DNA from: Nitrospirillum amazonense
GTDB lineage: Bacteria > Pseudomonadota > Alphaproteobacteria > Azospirillales > Azospirillaceae
Length of the DNA: 64,000 bases
Direction: 5' to 3'
NCBI RefSeq assembly: GCF_007828045.1
Contig: NZ_VITN01000006.1
Span: 248,001-312,000 of the forward strand
Under the pieces are notes generated by a model that was not told where the DNA came from, did no database searches, and was given only the letters and a program-made list of their open reading frames with translations. The position numbers were made by a program, and so were the translations under genes. Positions 1 to 7,794 of the stretch are shown in pieces (the stretch's first letter is position 1; each line of letters opens with the position of its first letter).

Positions 1-147
1 GTTGACGGTGACGGCGGTCTGGTTGGCCGTCTTCTTGGTGTAGCCGTCGGTGCTGGAATTGGCCGTGTTGGCGCTGGTGACGGTGATGGCCGTCTGCGTC
101 GCGGTCAGGGCGGATTGGGCGATTGCGCCGGCGGTGCGGAGCGACAT
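1..147 (-). CDS. flgK: Flagellar hook-associated protein 1, N-terminal fragment (cut by window edge)
   Basis: Only the first 49 codons are inside the window; the gene runs off the left edge. The start is the ATG at 147-145. The peptide begins MSLRTAGAIAQSALTATQ and continues through SANTANSSTDGYTKK. This is the N-terminal helix and the 'N-(I/T)AN-x-x-T-x-GY' signature shared by flagellar rod, hook and hook-associated proteins. Its place downstream of flgD and flgE on the same strand favours FlgK, which forms the hook-filament junction and is exported by the flagellar type III system. Another axial protein with this N-terminus is possible. Family certain, exact member likely. Confidence 0.75.
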   Translation of the reverse strand, partial: MSLRTAGAIAQSALTATQTAITVTSANTANSSTDGYTKKTANQTAVTVN

Positions 148-161
148 GGGATGGCGTCCTC

Positions 162-689
162 TCAGGCGGTGAACTGCACGCAGTGGCGCGCCTGGTGGGC
201 GTCCACGCGCACCTGGCGGCCGCGCGCGGGGTAATAGCCCCGCACGTCCTGCGCCCGTTCCCGCGTCACGTGCAGCAGGCCCTGCAGGCGCGAGCGCCGG
301 CCTTTCAGCTCCGCCGCCATGCCGGCCTGCAGCGCCGCCATTTCCGCCATCAGGCCCTGCAGCTGCGGCGCCCAGTGCCGGCCGGTGGCGGCGCGGCCCT
401 GGCCGCCCTTCTGGGCCGCCACCTGGGACAAGGTCACGCGGGCCACGGCCTCCGCCTCGCGCAGGTGCTTCAGGGCGTCGTACATGGCGCGCCGCCGCTG
501 CAGGCTGGCCTCGGGCTGGGCGGCGGCGGCCTGGAAGGCGGCGAAGGCCTCGATCAGCGCCACCGGGAACTGCGTGCCGCCGGGCGGAGGGGCCGGCAGG
601 ATGGGGGCCGTCTCCGGCACCGGCTCCGCCACGGTGATGGCGGGCCCCGCGGCCGGAGTGGCGAACAGGCGGGAAAGGAAGCTGGTCAT
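162..689 (-). CDS. Uncharacterised helical protein of the flagellar hook operon
   Basis: 175 residues, no family recognised. It begins MTSFLSRLFATPAAGP, followed by a Pro/Ala-rich stretch to about residue 40. A long Ala/Gln/Arg-rich and presumably helical region follows (residues about 45-150), and the tail is basic. There is no signal peptide or membrane segment, so it is probably cytoplasmic. It overlaps the preceding gene by 4 bases (ATGA) and ends 14 bases before flgK, so it is translationally coupled inside the hook operon. A role in export or assembly of axial proteins, for example as a chaperone of the FlgN kind, is inferred from position and helicity only. Confidence 0.6.
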   Translation of the reverse strand: MTSFLSRLFATPAAGPAITVAEPVPETAPILPAPPPGGTQFPVALIEAFAAFQAAAAQPEASLQRRRAMYDALKHLREAEAVARVTLSQVAAQKGGQGRAATGRHWAPQLQGLMAEMAALQAGMAAELKGRRSRLQGLLHVTRERAQDVRGYYPARGRQVRVDAHQARHCVQFTA

Positions 690-1048
690 CGCGTACCCCG
701 GCGGCAGGAGGGCAGATAGGCGTTGCTGAGCGCGCGCGAATAGAGCGTCAGGGCCTGGGCCCGCTGCTGCTGCACCTCGATCAGGGGGCGCAACTCGGCC
801 AGGGCCTGTTCCAGGCGGTCCTGGTAGCGCATCAGGTCGTCGATCAAGGCCAACTGCGCGGCGCGACGGATATTGCCGCCCACCCTCACGCCCGGCGTGA
901 GGGCGGAGCGCACGGCGGCGTTCAGCCGCTTGCCCTCGCGCAGCAGGCGGTCCAGGCGCGTGGGATCGAAGACGGAAGATCCGGGGGCGGGGCTGTCCGC
1001 CGCCGGCTGGTGGATCGACTGGGCCAGGAGGGGGGCGTAGTGGTTCAT
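686..1048 (-). CDS. Uncharacterised small helical protein of the flagellar hook operon
   Basis: 120 residues, no family recognised. The first 30 residues are probably flexible. The rest is predicted helix with coiled-coil character (heptad-like Leu/Ala in the region LIDDLMRYQDRLEQALAEL). It starts 13 bases after flgE and shares an ATGA overlap with the next gene, so flgE, this gene, the next one and flgK appear co-transcribed. It has no signal peptide, membrane span or Cys. The small helical character between flgE and flgK would suit a FlgN-type chaperone or a hook-length accessory factor, but that is inference from position. Confidence 0.6.
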   Translation of the reverse strand: MNHYAPLLAQSIHQPAADSPAPGSSVFDPTRLDRLLREGKRLNAAVRSALTPGVRVGGNIRRAAQLALIDDLMRYQDRLEQALAELRPLIEVQQQRAQALTLYSRALSNAYLPSCRRGTR

Positions 1049-1061
1049 GGCCGGTTCCCCC

Positions 1062-2333
1062 TCACCGCTTGGCCTGCAACAGGGTGTCCATCATGTCCTG
1101 TGCGGTGGACACCACCTTGGCCGCCGCGGAATAGGCCTGCTGGGCATAGATCATGCGGCTCAGCTCGTCCGATGTATCGACGTTGGAACTTTCCAGCGAC
1201 TTGGACTCGATGATGCCGGCCCCGTCGCTGCCCGCCTCCTTCAGGGAGTAGGCGCCCGATGCCGTTGACTGGGCGTAGGTCTGGCCGGAGACGGCGGTCA
1301 GGCCATCGGCGTTGGCGAAGGTGGCGACCGGGATCTTGTAGACCGTCTTGGACTGGCCGTTGTCGAAGTTGGCGACGACGCTGCCGTCGGTGTTGATGTC
1401 GACGCTGCTCAGCGTGCCCTTGGCATAGCCGTCCTGCTTGGGTGTGCCGGTGGTGGTGACGCTAGGCGTGGTCGACCCGCTGGCGTACTGGGTGATGGAC
1501 CCGCTGCCGCTGTTCTCGCCGTAATCCAGGGTGATGGTGCTGTCGGTGGCGCCGCTGCTCCACCCCGTGATGCTCAGTTGCATGTCGGTGGTGGGGGAGG
1601 CCAGCGAGCCGTCGCTGTTGAACACCAGGCTGACGGGCGTGCCGCTGGTGGTGCCGGTGACGGTGGACCCATCGGTGGCCGACACAGGGTTGGAGGCGTC
1701 CAGCTCCCAGGTGTTGGTGCCGGTCTTGCTCCAGGTCAGGGTGACCGTGCTGCTGTTGCCCAGGCTGTCGTACACCTCGGTATCGGTGGTGTAGCTGCTG
1801 CCCACCGTGGCGTCGGACGGCAGATTCAGGCTGCTGGTCACCTTGGTCGTCGCCTTGGGCGAGCCGGAGATGTTGTCGAGGTTGATCTTTTCCAGGCTGG
1901 CCGTGTCGCTGCGGTTGGTGGCGAGGATGTTGCCGCTGTCGTCGGTCGCCCAACCTTCCAGGTAGAAGCCCTCGGTGTTCACCAGGTTGCCGCTGTTGTC
2001 TTCGCTGAAGCTGCCGTCGCGGGTGTAATAGGACTGGCTGCTGCTGCCGTCGTTCACCACGAACATGCCGTTGCCATCCAGCGCCAGGTTGGTGGTGACA
2101 TCGTTGGAGGTGATGTCGCCCTGGCTGCTGACCGACTGGGTCGTGCTGGCGGTAACGCCGCCGTAGTCGGCCGAACTGCTCTGACTGTCGGTCAGCAGGG
2201 CGGTGAACGACGTGTCGGTCGCCTTGTAGCCCGTGGAGGACGAGTTTGAGATGTTGCTGGAGATCGAGGTGAACGCCTTGGACTGGGCGTACAGGGCCGA
2301 GGTGGCGGTGTTCAAGGCGCTGAAGATGCTCAT
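1062..2333 (-). CDS. flgE: Flagellar hook protein FlgE
   Basis: 423 residues, the usual size for hook proteins. The N-terminus MSIFSALNTATSALYAQ followed by SSNISNSSSTGYKATDTSF is the flagellar rod/hook signature. The middle is Ser/Thr/Gly-rich beta domain. The C-terminus (SNVDTSDELSRMIYAQQAYSA..., last ~45 residues) is the helical axial-family end, which packs with the N-terminus in the polymer. The protein polymerises into the extracellular hook after export by the flagellar type III apparatus. It lies 61 bases downstream of flgD, the hook cap that directs its assembly. The ATG at 2333 starts directly at the conserved axial signature, so I accept it. Confidence 0.93.
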   Translation of the reverse strand: MSIFSALNTATSALYAQSKAFTSISSNISNSSSTGYKATDTSFTALLTDSQSSSADYGGVTASTTQSVSSQGDITSNDVTTNLALDGNGMFVVNDGSSSQSYYTRDGSFSEDNSGNLVNTEGFYLEGWATDDSGNILATNRSDTASLEKINLDNISGSPKATTKVTSSLNLPSDATVGSSYTTDTEVYDSLGNSSTVTLTWSKTGTNTWELDASNPVSATDGSTVTGTTSGTPVSLVFNSDGSLASPTTDMQLSITGWSSGATDSTITLDYGENSGSGSITQYASGSTTPSVTTTGTPKQDGYAKGTLSSVDINTDGSVVANFDNGQSKTVYKIPVATFANADGLTAVSGQTYAQSTASGAYSLKEAGSDGAGIIESKSLESSNVDTSDELSRMIYAQQAYSAAAKVVSTAQDMMDTLLQAKR

Positions 2334-2394
2334 TGCCGTGTTTCCTTGCGGGCGAGGCGGCGGTGCGGCCGGAAGCTGGGAAGGTCGTTGTGGA

Positions 2395-3054
2395 TCAGAG
2401 GATTGACGTCACGTCGTCCATGGCGATCTCGTAACTTCCCAGCGTCAGCTTGGCCGTGCCGGTGGAGGTGTCGACGCCCGTGACCTTGCCGACGCCGTAG
2501 GCGCTGACGCTGCTGGCGGCGCTGTCGGTGGTCGCGGTGATGGACAGGGTGTAGGTGCCGGAGGTGGCGGTGCCGCCATCCGTCTCGGTGCCCTTCCAGG
2601 TGATGTAGTTGGTGCCGGCGCTGGTGCTGCCCGTGCCGGAGTAGACGACCTTGCCGCTGCTGTCGCTGACCGTGTAGCTGACGCTGTCGGCCTCCGACGG
2701 CAGGGTATAGCTCCAGACGGCGGAACCGTCCTGCATCGGCGCCTCGTCGCTGTCGGTCGACACCGTCTGGCCCAGGTAGCTATAGGCGGGGTAGCTGCTG
2801 GTGAAGCTGCTGAGCGAGCTGCTGATGCCATCCAGATAGGTGTTGGTCGCCTGCTGCGCCTCCAGGCTGGACATCTGCACCAGCTGGGTGGTGAAGGTGC
2901 TGGTGTCCATGGGGCTGGTCGGATCCTGGGTCTCCAGTTCCTTCAGCAGCAGCGTCAGCATGGTCGTGAAGTCGCCCAAGGTGCTGGAGGACGACGATGA
3001 CGAAGTGGTGCCCGTCGTGCTGCTGCTGGAACTGGTGCTGCTGACCGTCGTCAT
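2395..3054 (-). CDS. flgD: Flagellar hook assembly (capping) protein FlgD
   Basis: 219 residues from the ATG at 3054, which has a GGAGAGG ribosome-binding site about 10 bases upstream. An in-frame ATG at 3135 lacks one and would add an atypical basic leader. After a Ser/Thr-rich opening comes the FlgD core: DFTTMLTLLLKELETQDPTSPMDTSTF matches the conserved 'F..LL..QL..QDP..PM' block, and TTQLVQMSSLEAQQATN follows. The rest is the beta-rich FlgD/Ig-like part (TLPSEADSVSYTVSDSSGKVVYS). FlgD caps the growing hook and is lost when the hook is finished. It is the first gene of the hook operon in this window. Confidence 0.92.
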   Translation of the reverse strand: MTTVSSTSSSSSTTGTTSSSSSSSTLGDFTTMLTLLLKELETQDPTSPMDTSTFTTQLVQMSSLEAQQATNTYLDGISSSLSSFTSSYPAYSYLGQTVSTDSDEAPMQDGSAVWSYTLPSEADSVSYTVSDSSGKVVYSGTGSTSAGTNYITWKGTETDGGTATSGTYTLSITATTDSAASSVSAYGVGKVTGVDTSTGTAKLTLGSYEIAMDDVTSIL

Positions 3055-3160
3055 GACCCGACCTCTCCGTCCGCCGCCGCTTCCCCGGACCCTGGAATGG
3101 GACCTCGGGCCGGAATTGGCTTTCGATCGGTTCAACGCCGGCCTTCACAGAAGCGGGCGC

Positions 3161-3188
3161 ACTTTTTTTGACGGTTCCAAAAAAAAGT
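3161..3188. repeat. A/T-rich inverted repeat upstream of flgD
   Basis: ACTTTTTTTG (3161-3170) is mirrored by CAAAAAAAAGT (3178-3188), differing by one A, with a 7-base loop. In this very GC-rich sequence a run of 7-8 A/T is conspicuous. It lies about 107-134 bases upstream of the flgD start, within the divergent spacer to the TPR gene. It could be a promoter/UP-type element or a weak bidirectional terminator. No standard sigma-54 or sigma-28 flagellar promoter was convincing here. Confidence 0.4.
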
Positions 3189-3295
3189 TCCGGGCCATGA
3201 AGTCGTCGGCCGGCTTATATGCTTTCAGTCCGCTTGGTTAATCTCAAACAAGAAGACTTTCAGTATTTGAGTGGGCAGAAATTTACTGGGCATGT

Positions 3296-3311
3296 ATTGC
3301 CGATCGGCAAT
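3296..3311. promoter_or_regulatory. 16-bp perfect palindrome in the flgD / TPR-protein divergent spacer
   Basis: ATTGCCGATCGGCAAT reads the same on both strands. It lies 190 bases upstream of the TPR/glycosyltransferase start and 240 bases upstream of flgD, in the only intergenic region over 400 bases in the flagellar section (3055-3501). A perfect 8+8 dyad without a spacer suggests a dimeric regulator site; the regulator is unknown. The rest of the spacer holds the A/T inverted repeat and no convincing gene. Confidence 0.5.
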
Positions 3312-3501
3312 TTCTTCCTGGTGGGCCTGCCGCCTTCGCGGCGGACGTTCGCAAAAATGGCGGAAATCCTCGGGTTTGCGGATCCGGCCTTCGTTGGGGT
3401 GCCCGGCAGATTTTACCCACCCGCGCCGGGCCTCCTCCAGGTCCGGCGACGGCTTGCCCGCCGCCGCGCGTGGGGGTAGGGCATGGATGATGAGGGGCGG
3501 C

Positions 3502-5193
3502 ATGCCTGAAAACCTGACACGACCGCGCAACGATGAGCGGGGTGGCGACGCCCCCCCGACGGGTGAGGCGGCGGGGGACGACCCGTCCCTGGCCGCGGCG
3601 GCTTCCCTGCTGGCGGCGGGGCGGGCGGACGCGGCCTGGGTGCTGTGCCGCCCGGCGCTGGCGGCGGGCGCGCGCACGCCCGGCTGGCTGGCGCTGGCCG
3701 GCCGCGTGCTGCTGGCCCTGGACCGACCGGCGGCGGCTGAGCCCGTGCTGGCCCTCGCCGCCGCCACGGCGCGTCCGGATGAGGCGGCGGACCTGGGCCT
3801 GTTCACCCTGTGGGGCGTGGCCCTGCGCCGCCTGGGCCGTGTGCCCCAGGCGGAACCTGTGCTGCGCATGGCCCTGCGCCTGTCACCCCGGGACGCCCTG
3901 TGCCACAGCAACCTGGCGGCGGTGCTGCGCGCGCTGGACCGGCTGGCGGAGGCGGAGGATGCGGCCCGCGCCGCGCTGACCCTGGACCCCGGCCTGATCA
4001 ACGGCCACGTCAACCTGGCGTCCATCCTCCTGGCGCAGGGCCGCCCCAGCCTGGCGCTGGCCGCCAGCCGCCGGGCCCTGGCGGCCGAGCCGGCGCAGGC
4101 GGAGGCGCTGTACACCCAGGCCGCCGCCTTGCAGGCGCTGGGCGATTTGCCGGGCGCCGCCGAGGCCTGGGCGGCCGGCGTGCAGGCCCATTCCACCGAT
4201 GCCCGCCTGGTGTTCGGCCGGGCCAACCTGGACCTGGCGCGGGGGGATCTGGCCGCCGGCTGGGCCGGCTACGCCGCCCGCCTGGCCGCCGAACCACAGC
4301 GCTTCCGCGCCGTCCCCGACCTGCCGGCGTGGCGGGGCCAGCCCCTGGACCGCCCCCTGCTGATCTGGCGGGAACAGGGCCTGGGGGATGAGTTGATGTT
4401 CGCGACCTGCTACGCCGCCGCGATCGCGGCCGCCGGATCGGCGGTGGTGCGCTGCGACCCCCGCCTGGTGGGCCTGTTCAGCCGGGCCTTTCCCGGCGCC
4501 CAGGTGGTGGCGGAGGCCCGGGGTCAGGAGACGGGGGGCGAGGGGGCCGCGCCGGATCCGGTGGAAGGCCGGGCCGTGGCCCAGGCGGCGGCGGGCTCCT
4601 TGCCCGGCCTGCTGCGCGGCCACTTGGCGGATTTCAGGGGGGCGGCGGGTTACCTGCGGGCGCGGGACGATCTGGTGCCCCCCTGGCGGCGGCGCCTGGC
4701 GGATCTGGACGGGGATGGGCCACGCACCTTGAAGGTGGGCCTGTGCTGGCGCAGCGGCCTGGCCGTCGAAAGCCGCGCCGGGCGGCAGTCGGATCTGGCG
4801 GACTGGACGCCCCTGCTGGCCTTGCCGGGGGTTACCGCCATCACGCTGATGTACGGCGACACGGAAGGGGAGCGTGCGGCCCTGCGTGCCTTGGCGCCGC
4901 GCCATTTTGCGGACCTGGACCAGCGTGACGACCTGGACGGGCTGGCGGCCTTGCTCTCATGCCTCGACCTGGTGGTTACCGCGCCCACCGCCACGGGTGA
5001 GCTGGCCGGCGCCCTAGGGGTGCCGGTGTGGCGACTGGCGGGGGAACTGGATGTCACGTGCCTGGGCACGGGCGCGCGGCCCTGGTTTCCCAGCATGCGC
5101 GTCTTCCGCACCGGGGCCCGCGACCGCCGGGACGTCATCCATGACATGGCGGGCCAGGTCGCCAGCGGCATGAGGCTTGGCCTCGTACCGTAG
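3502..5193 (+). CDS. TPR protein with glycosyltransferase-like C-terminal domain
   Basis: 563 residues from the ATG at 3502, preceded by GAGGGG. Residues ~30-280 are Ala/Leu-rich tetratricopeptide repeats (for example LFTLWGVALRRLGRVPQAEP and LCHSNLAAVLRALDRLAEAE). The C-terminal half begins with LLIWREQGLGDELMF, a block typical of TPR proteins carrying a GT-9/heptosyltransferase-like or SPINDLY-like Rossmann domain. It ends with LLSCLDLVVTAPTATGELAGALGVPVW, which corresponds to the nucleotide-sugar site region. Similar proteins beside flagellar genes have been linked to flagellin O-glycosylation, which is the inferred role here. It is transcribed divergently from flgD and ends in a terminator shared with the convergent MarR gene. 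Confidence 0.75.
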   Translation: MPENLTRPRNDERGGDAPPTGEAAGDDPSLAAAASLLAAGRADAAWVLCRPALAAGARTPGWLALAGRVLLALDRPAAAEPVLALAAATARPDEAADLGLFTLWGVALRRLGRVPQAEPVLRMALRLSPRDALCHSNLAAVLRALDRLAEAEDAARAALTLDPGLINGHVNLASILLAQGRPSLALAASRRALAAEPAQAEALYTQAAALQALGDLPGAAEAWAAGVQAHSTDARLVFGRANLDLARGDLAAGWAGYAARLAAEPQRFRAVPDLPAWRGQPLDRPLLIWREQGLGDELMFATCYAAAIAAAGSAVVRCDPRLVGLFSRAFPGAQVVAEARGQETGGEGAAPDPVEGRAVAQAAAGSLPGLLRGHLADFRGAAGYLRARDDLVPPWRRRLADLDGDGPRTLKVGLCWRSGLAVESRAGRQSDLADWTPLLALPGVTAITLMYGDTEGERAALRALAPRHFADLDQRDDLDGLAALLSCLDLVVTAPTATGELAGALGVPVWRLAGELDVTCLGTGARPWFPSMRVFRTGARDRRDVIHDMAGQVASGMRLGLVP

Positions 5194-5204
5194 GACGCGA
5201 CCGC

Positions 5205-5234
5205 GTCCGCCGCGATGGAGTCCGCCGCGATGGA
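5205..5234. repeat. Two tandem 15-bp copies just after the TPR gene
   Basis: GTCCGCCGCGATGGA occurs twice head to tail (5205-5219 and 5220-5234) in the non-coding space between the TPR gene stop and its terminator. Probably a replication-slippage duplication; no function seen. Confidence 0.6.
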
Positions 5235-5248
5235 ACCGACGGCGGCAC

Positions 5249-5282
5249 AAAGCACGCCCCGGCATCGGCTGGGGCGTGCTTT
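5249..5282. terminator. Bidirectional intrinsic terminator
   Basis: A perfect 12-bp stem, AAAGCACGCCCC / GGGGCGTGCTTT, with a 10-base loop lies between two convergent genes, the TPR protein (plus) and the MarR regulator (minus). The A and T ends give a short U-tract in either direction. Confidence 0.8.
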
Positions 5283-5294
5283 GGCGGCGCGTGC

Positions 5295-5885
5295 TCAGGA
5301 CGCGTGGCGCAGGGCGTGCGGCCGGTCGGCGTAGGGGCGCACATGCTCCGCCCGGCGGGACCGGTCACGGATGATGCGCAGGGCCTCCAGCAGGGTGCGG
5401 CGCTGGTGGCTGTCCAGGTCGGCCAGCAGCAGGTCGTTGACCGACTGGCGCAGCGGCTGCAGCCGGCGCAGCACGGCCAGGCCTTCCGGCGTGGCGGACA
5501 GCAGCTTGCGGCGGCGGTCGCTGGGGTCGTCCTCCTGCCGGATCAGGCCCTTGCGCAGCAGCTCCGTCACCGTGGCGCTGATGTGCGGACGGGAAAGGCC
5601 GCGGGCGGCGGCGATCTCGGACGAGAAGATGCAGCCTGGGCGGCCCCCCTGGCGATCCAGGTCGGTGCCGGCGTAGGCGTCGGCATGCGGGTCGTTGGCC
5701 GGCTGGGTGGGGCCGTCGTTGAAGTTGCGGTCACCCGCCACGTTCATCAGCACGGTCCACTGCGGCGCCGTCAGTCCGGCCTCTTCCAGCAGGGGCTCGC
5801 TGTGGCGCACCAGGGCGTTGGCCACGTCGATGACACACAGCGCGATGGCGTCTTCGGCGCGGAAATGGGCAAGGGCGTCGGGCAT
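5295..5885 (-). CDS. MarR-family transcriptional regulator with an internal insertion
   Basis: About 196 residues from the ATG at 5885. Another ATG at 5903 is possible, and neither has a strong ribosome-binding site. The winged-helix core is visible. LLEEAGLTAPQWTVLMNVA opens the HTH, IAAARGLSRPHISATVTELLRKGLI is the recognition helix, and RQEDDPSDRRRKLLSATPEGLAVL is the wing with the family's 'D.RD+R' signature. Between helix 2 and the recognition helix there is an unusual ~35-residue insertion rich in Asp/Gly/Pro (from RNFNDG to GGRPGCIFS), including one Cys. It probably represses a nearby or distant gene in response to a small ligand. Its convergent and divergent neighbours give no clear target. 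Confidence 0.8.
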   Translation of the reverse strand: MPDALAHFRAEDAIALCVIDVANALVRHSEPLLEEAGLTAPQWTVLMNVAGDRNFNDGPTQPANDPHADAYAGTDLDRQGGRPGCIFSSEIAAARGLSRPHISATVTELLRKGLIRQEDDPSDRRRKLLSATPEGLAVLRRLQPLRQSVNDLLLADLDSHQRRTLLEALRIIRDRSRRAEHVRPYADRPHALRHAS

Positions 5886-6003
5886 GGAATGGAACCCCCA
5901 CATAACTGTTTTCACGCCCCCACCATGATCCCTCCGACCCACCCCGGCATTGACCAGGATCAATCACGCGCCGCCTTATCCAAAGGGAGTGGTTCAAAAC
6001 AAA

Positions 6004-6033
6004 ACGGGCGGCCGTCCGGGGGCGGCCGCCCGT
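6004..6033 (-). terminator. Intrinsic terminator of the cold-shock gene
   Basis: An 11-bp stem, ACGGGCGGCCG / CGGCCGCCCGT, with an 8-base loop. Read on the minus strand it is followed by TTTTGTTTT, a good U-tract. It lies about 45 bases past the cspA stop. Confidence 0.85.
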
Positions 6034-6078
6034 TCTGAAATCAACCGTGAGCGGGGTCCCGAAGGCCCCCGCGGGGGA

Positions 6079-6288
6079 TCACAGCGTGCGCAGGTTGCCG
6101 GCGGCCGACTTGCCCTTGCGGGGGTCGTGCTGCAGGTCGAAGCTGACCTTCTGGCCCTCGTTCAGCGAGCGCAGGCCCGCCTGTTCGACGGCGCTGATGT
6201 GCACGAACACGTCGGCGGTGCCATCTTCCGGCTGGATGAAGCCGTAACCCTTGGTGCTGTTGAACCACTTAACGGTGCCGATAGACAT
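6079..6288 (-). CDS. cspA: Cold-shock domain protein (CspA family)
   Basis: 69 residues, the full length of a single cold-shock OB-fold. RNP-1 ([10 protein letters not shown]) and RNP-2 (VFVHISAVE) nucleic-acid-binding motifs are intact, with the N-terminal GTVKWFN block. It binds single-stranded RNA/DNA and acts as an RNA chaperone in the cytoplasm. A strong AAGGAGA site lies 7 bases before the ATG, and the gene is monocistronic with its own terminator. The 296-base region upstream (6289-6584), shared with the end of the patatin gene, contains no other gene I can support and probably carries a long cspA leader. Which Csp paralogue it is cannot be decided from sequence. Confidence 0.95.
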   Translation of the reverse strand: MSIGTVKWFNSTKGYGFIQPEDGTADVFVHISAVEQAGLRSLNEGQKVSFDLQHDPRKGKSAAGNLRTL

Positions 6289-6584
6289 GGTGTCTCCTTA
6301 GACGGGTAGTTCCCGGTCCAATGTCGCCCGGCCGCGGGTATGCGACGGCGGGCATCAAATCATGACGGGAGCGAACCGGTGGACCGGGCAGGGCTCCGCG
6401 ACAAATTCGATGCCATAGTCATGGAATCCAACTCGCCCGAGGACAAGCAAGAAAATCTGAACAATACTTAAAGTGATTGGCGAGCTGTACTGATGGATGA
6501 GGAGAGCCAGTGGCCGTATATGACCTTTGGCCTTTCGGATGAGGGGGGTACGCCGCCACTCACCCGGTGGATGGTTGGCGGATA

Positions 6585-7601
6585 TTAAGATGCCATTCGC
6601 ACCGGGATGCCGAAGACGCGCAGGGCCTCGCGCAGCTCGGGCAGGGCGCGCTCCACCACCGCCTTGCCCTCGGCGATGGCCTCCTCCGCCCGGTCGAATT
6701 CCAGCAGGCCGATGTGGCCCAGGCGCGGCTTCAGGTGGATGTCCGGCGGCTCGCCGGCCAGGCGGGACCGGGTGATGCGGTCCAGCGCGATGCCCAGCGA
6801 GGTCGCCATGACGCCGAACATGCTGGGCCCCTCGTACTTGGGCGGCTGCGGCCGGGCGCGGCGGGATTGCAGGAAGGTGGATAGGAATTCGAAATTATGT
6901 TTCTGCGGCACCTCGCCCCCCAGGTCCGCCGGCGCCTCCATGTCCTCGGTCGCGGGGGCGGCGTCGGGCGGGGCGGCGGCGCCCGCCTCGCCATCATGGC
7001 GGCCCCGGGTGCGGCCGATGATGTCGGCGTTCAGATCGACGGCCACCACCATGGCGGCGCCCATGGCGCGGCAGGCGGCCACGGGCACGGGATCGACCAG
7101 GGCACCGTCCACCAGCCAGCGGCCATCGACATGGGACGGCGGGAAGATGCCCGGCATGGCGTAGGAGGCGCGCATGGCCTCCACCACCGAGCCGCGGCGC
7201 AGCCACACCTCCTTGCCGGTGGCCAGGTCGGTGGCCACGGTGATGAAGGGGCTGGACAGGTCGTCGAAGGTGGCGTCGCCCAGGTGCTGGTTCAGCTCGG
7301 CCAGCAGCTTCTCGCCGCCGATCAGGCCGCCGCCGCTGCGCAGGCGCAGGTCCAGCAGGCCCAGGATGCGCATCTTGGTCAGGTTGCGCGCCCAGTGCTC
7401 CAGCGTCTCCAGGTGGTTGCCGAGGTAGACGCCGCCCACCAGCGCGCCGATGGAACAACCCGCCACCACGTCGGGGTGGATGCCGTGCTGGGCCAGGGCC
7501 TGCAGCACGCCGATGTGCGCCCACCCCCGGGCGACGCCACCGCCCAGCGCCAGGCCTAAGGTGGGGCGGGGGGGATGGCGCTCAGGATGGCGGTCGGGCA
7601 T
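6585..7601 (-). CDS. Patatin-like phospholipase/esterase, RssA type
   Basis: 338 residues. The patatin oxyanion loop LALGGGVARGWAHIGVLQAL is near the start. The nucleophile elbow GCSIG has Ser50, and the second dyad residue is Asp165 in VDGALVDPVPV. This Ser-Asp arrangement belongs to bacterial patatins of the RssA group, which hydrolyse acyl esters. No signal peptide or membrane span, so cytoplasmic or membrane-associated. A low-complexity Ala/Pro/Glu segment (around residues 195-225, HDGEAGAAAPPDAAPATEDME) interrupts the C-terminal part and looks like a linker. It stands alone, opposite in direction to the next gene. Substrate unknown. Confidence 0.88.
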   Translation of the reverse strand: MPDRHPERHPPRPTLGLALGGGVARGWAHIGVLQALAQHGIHPDVVAGCSIGALVGGVYLGNHLETLEHWARNLTKMRILGLLDLRLRSGGGLIGGEKLLAELNQHLGDATFDDLSSPFITVATDLATGKEVWLRRGSVVEAMRASYAMPGIFPPSHVDGRWLVDGALVDPVPVAACRAMGAAMVVAVDLNADIIGRTRGRHDGEAGAAAPPDAAPATEDMEAPADLGGEVPQKHNFEFLSTFLQSRRARPQPPKYEGPSMFGVMATSLGIALDRITRSRLAGEPPDIHLKPRLGHIGLLEFDRAEEAIAEGKAVVERALPELREALRVFGIPVRMAS

Positions 7602-7794
7602 GGCGATCTACTTTCTGCAGGCGGGGACGACACTGATCTAGGGGGCGGGTCCGGCGGGAACAGCGTACCGGCTTCTGTTAGACGGTGAAAGTGGCACGGG
7701 ATGGGCCGGCTTGGGGGCGAAATGGGGCCGGGCTGGCGCGCGTGCGCCGCTCTGCTATGGTGGCGGCCCTTGCCACCGCCCGGATGACCAGGCC

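Noticed and set aside
6493-6588. A 31-codon frame starting MDEESQWPYM in the cspA/patatin spacer
   Set aside because: No ribosome-binding site and no neighbouring modification enzyme; it runs into the end of the patatin gene on the other strand. It may be chance.
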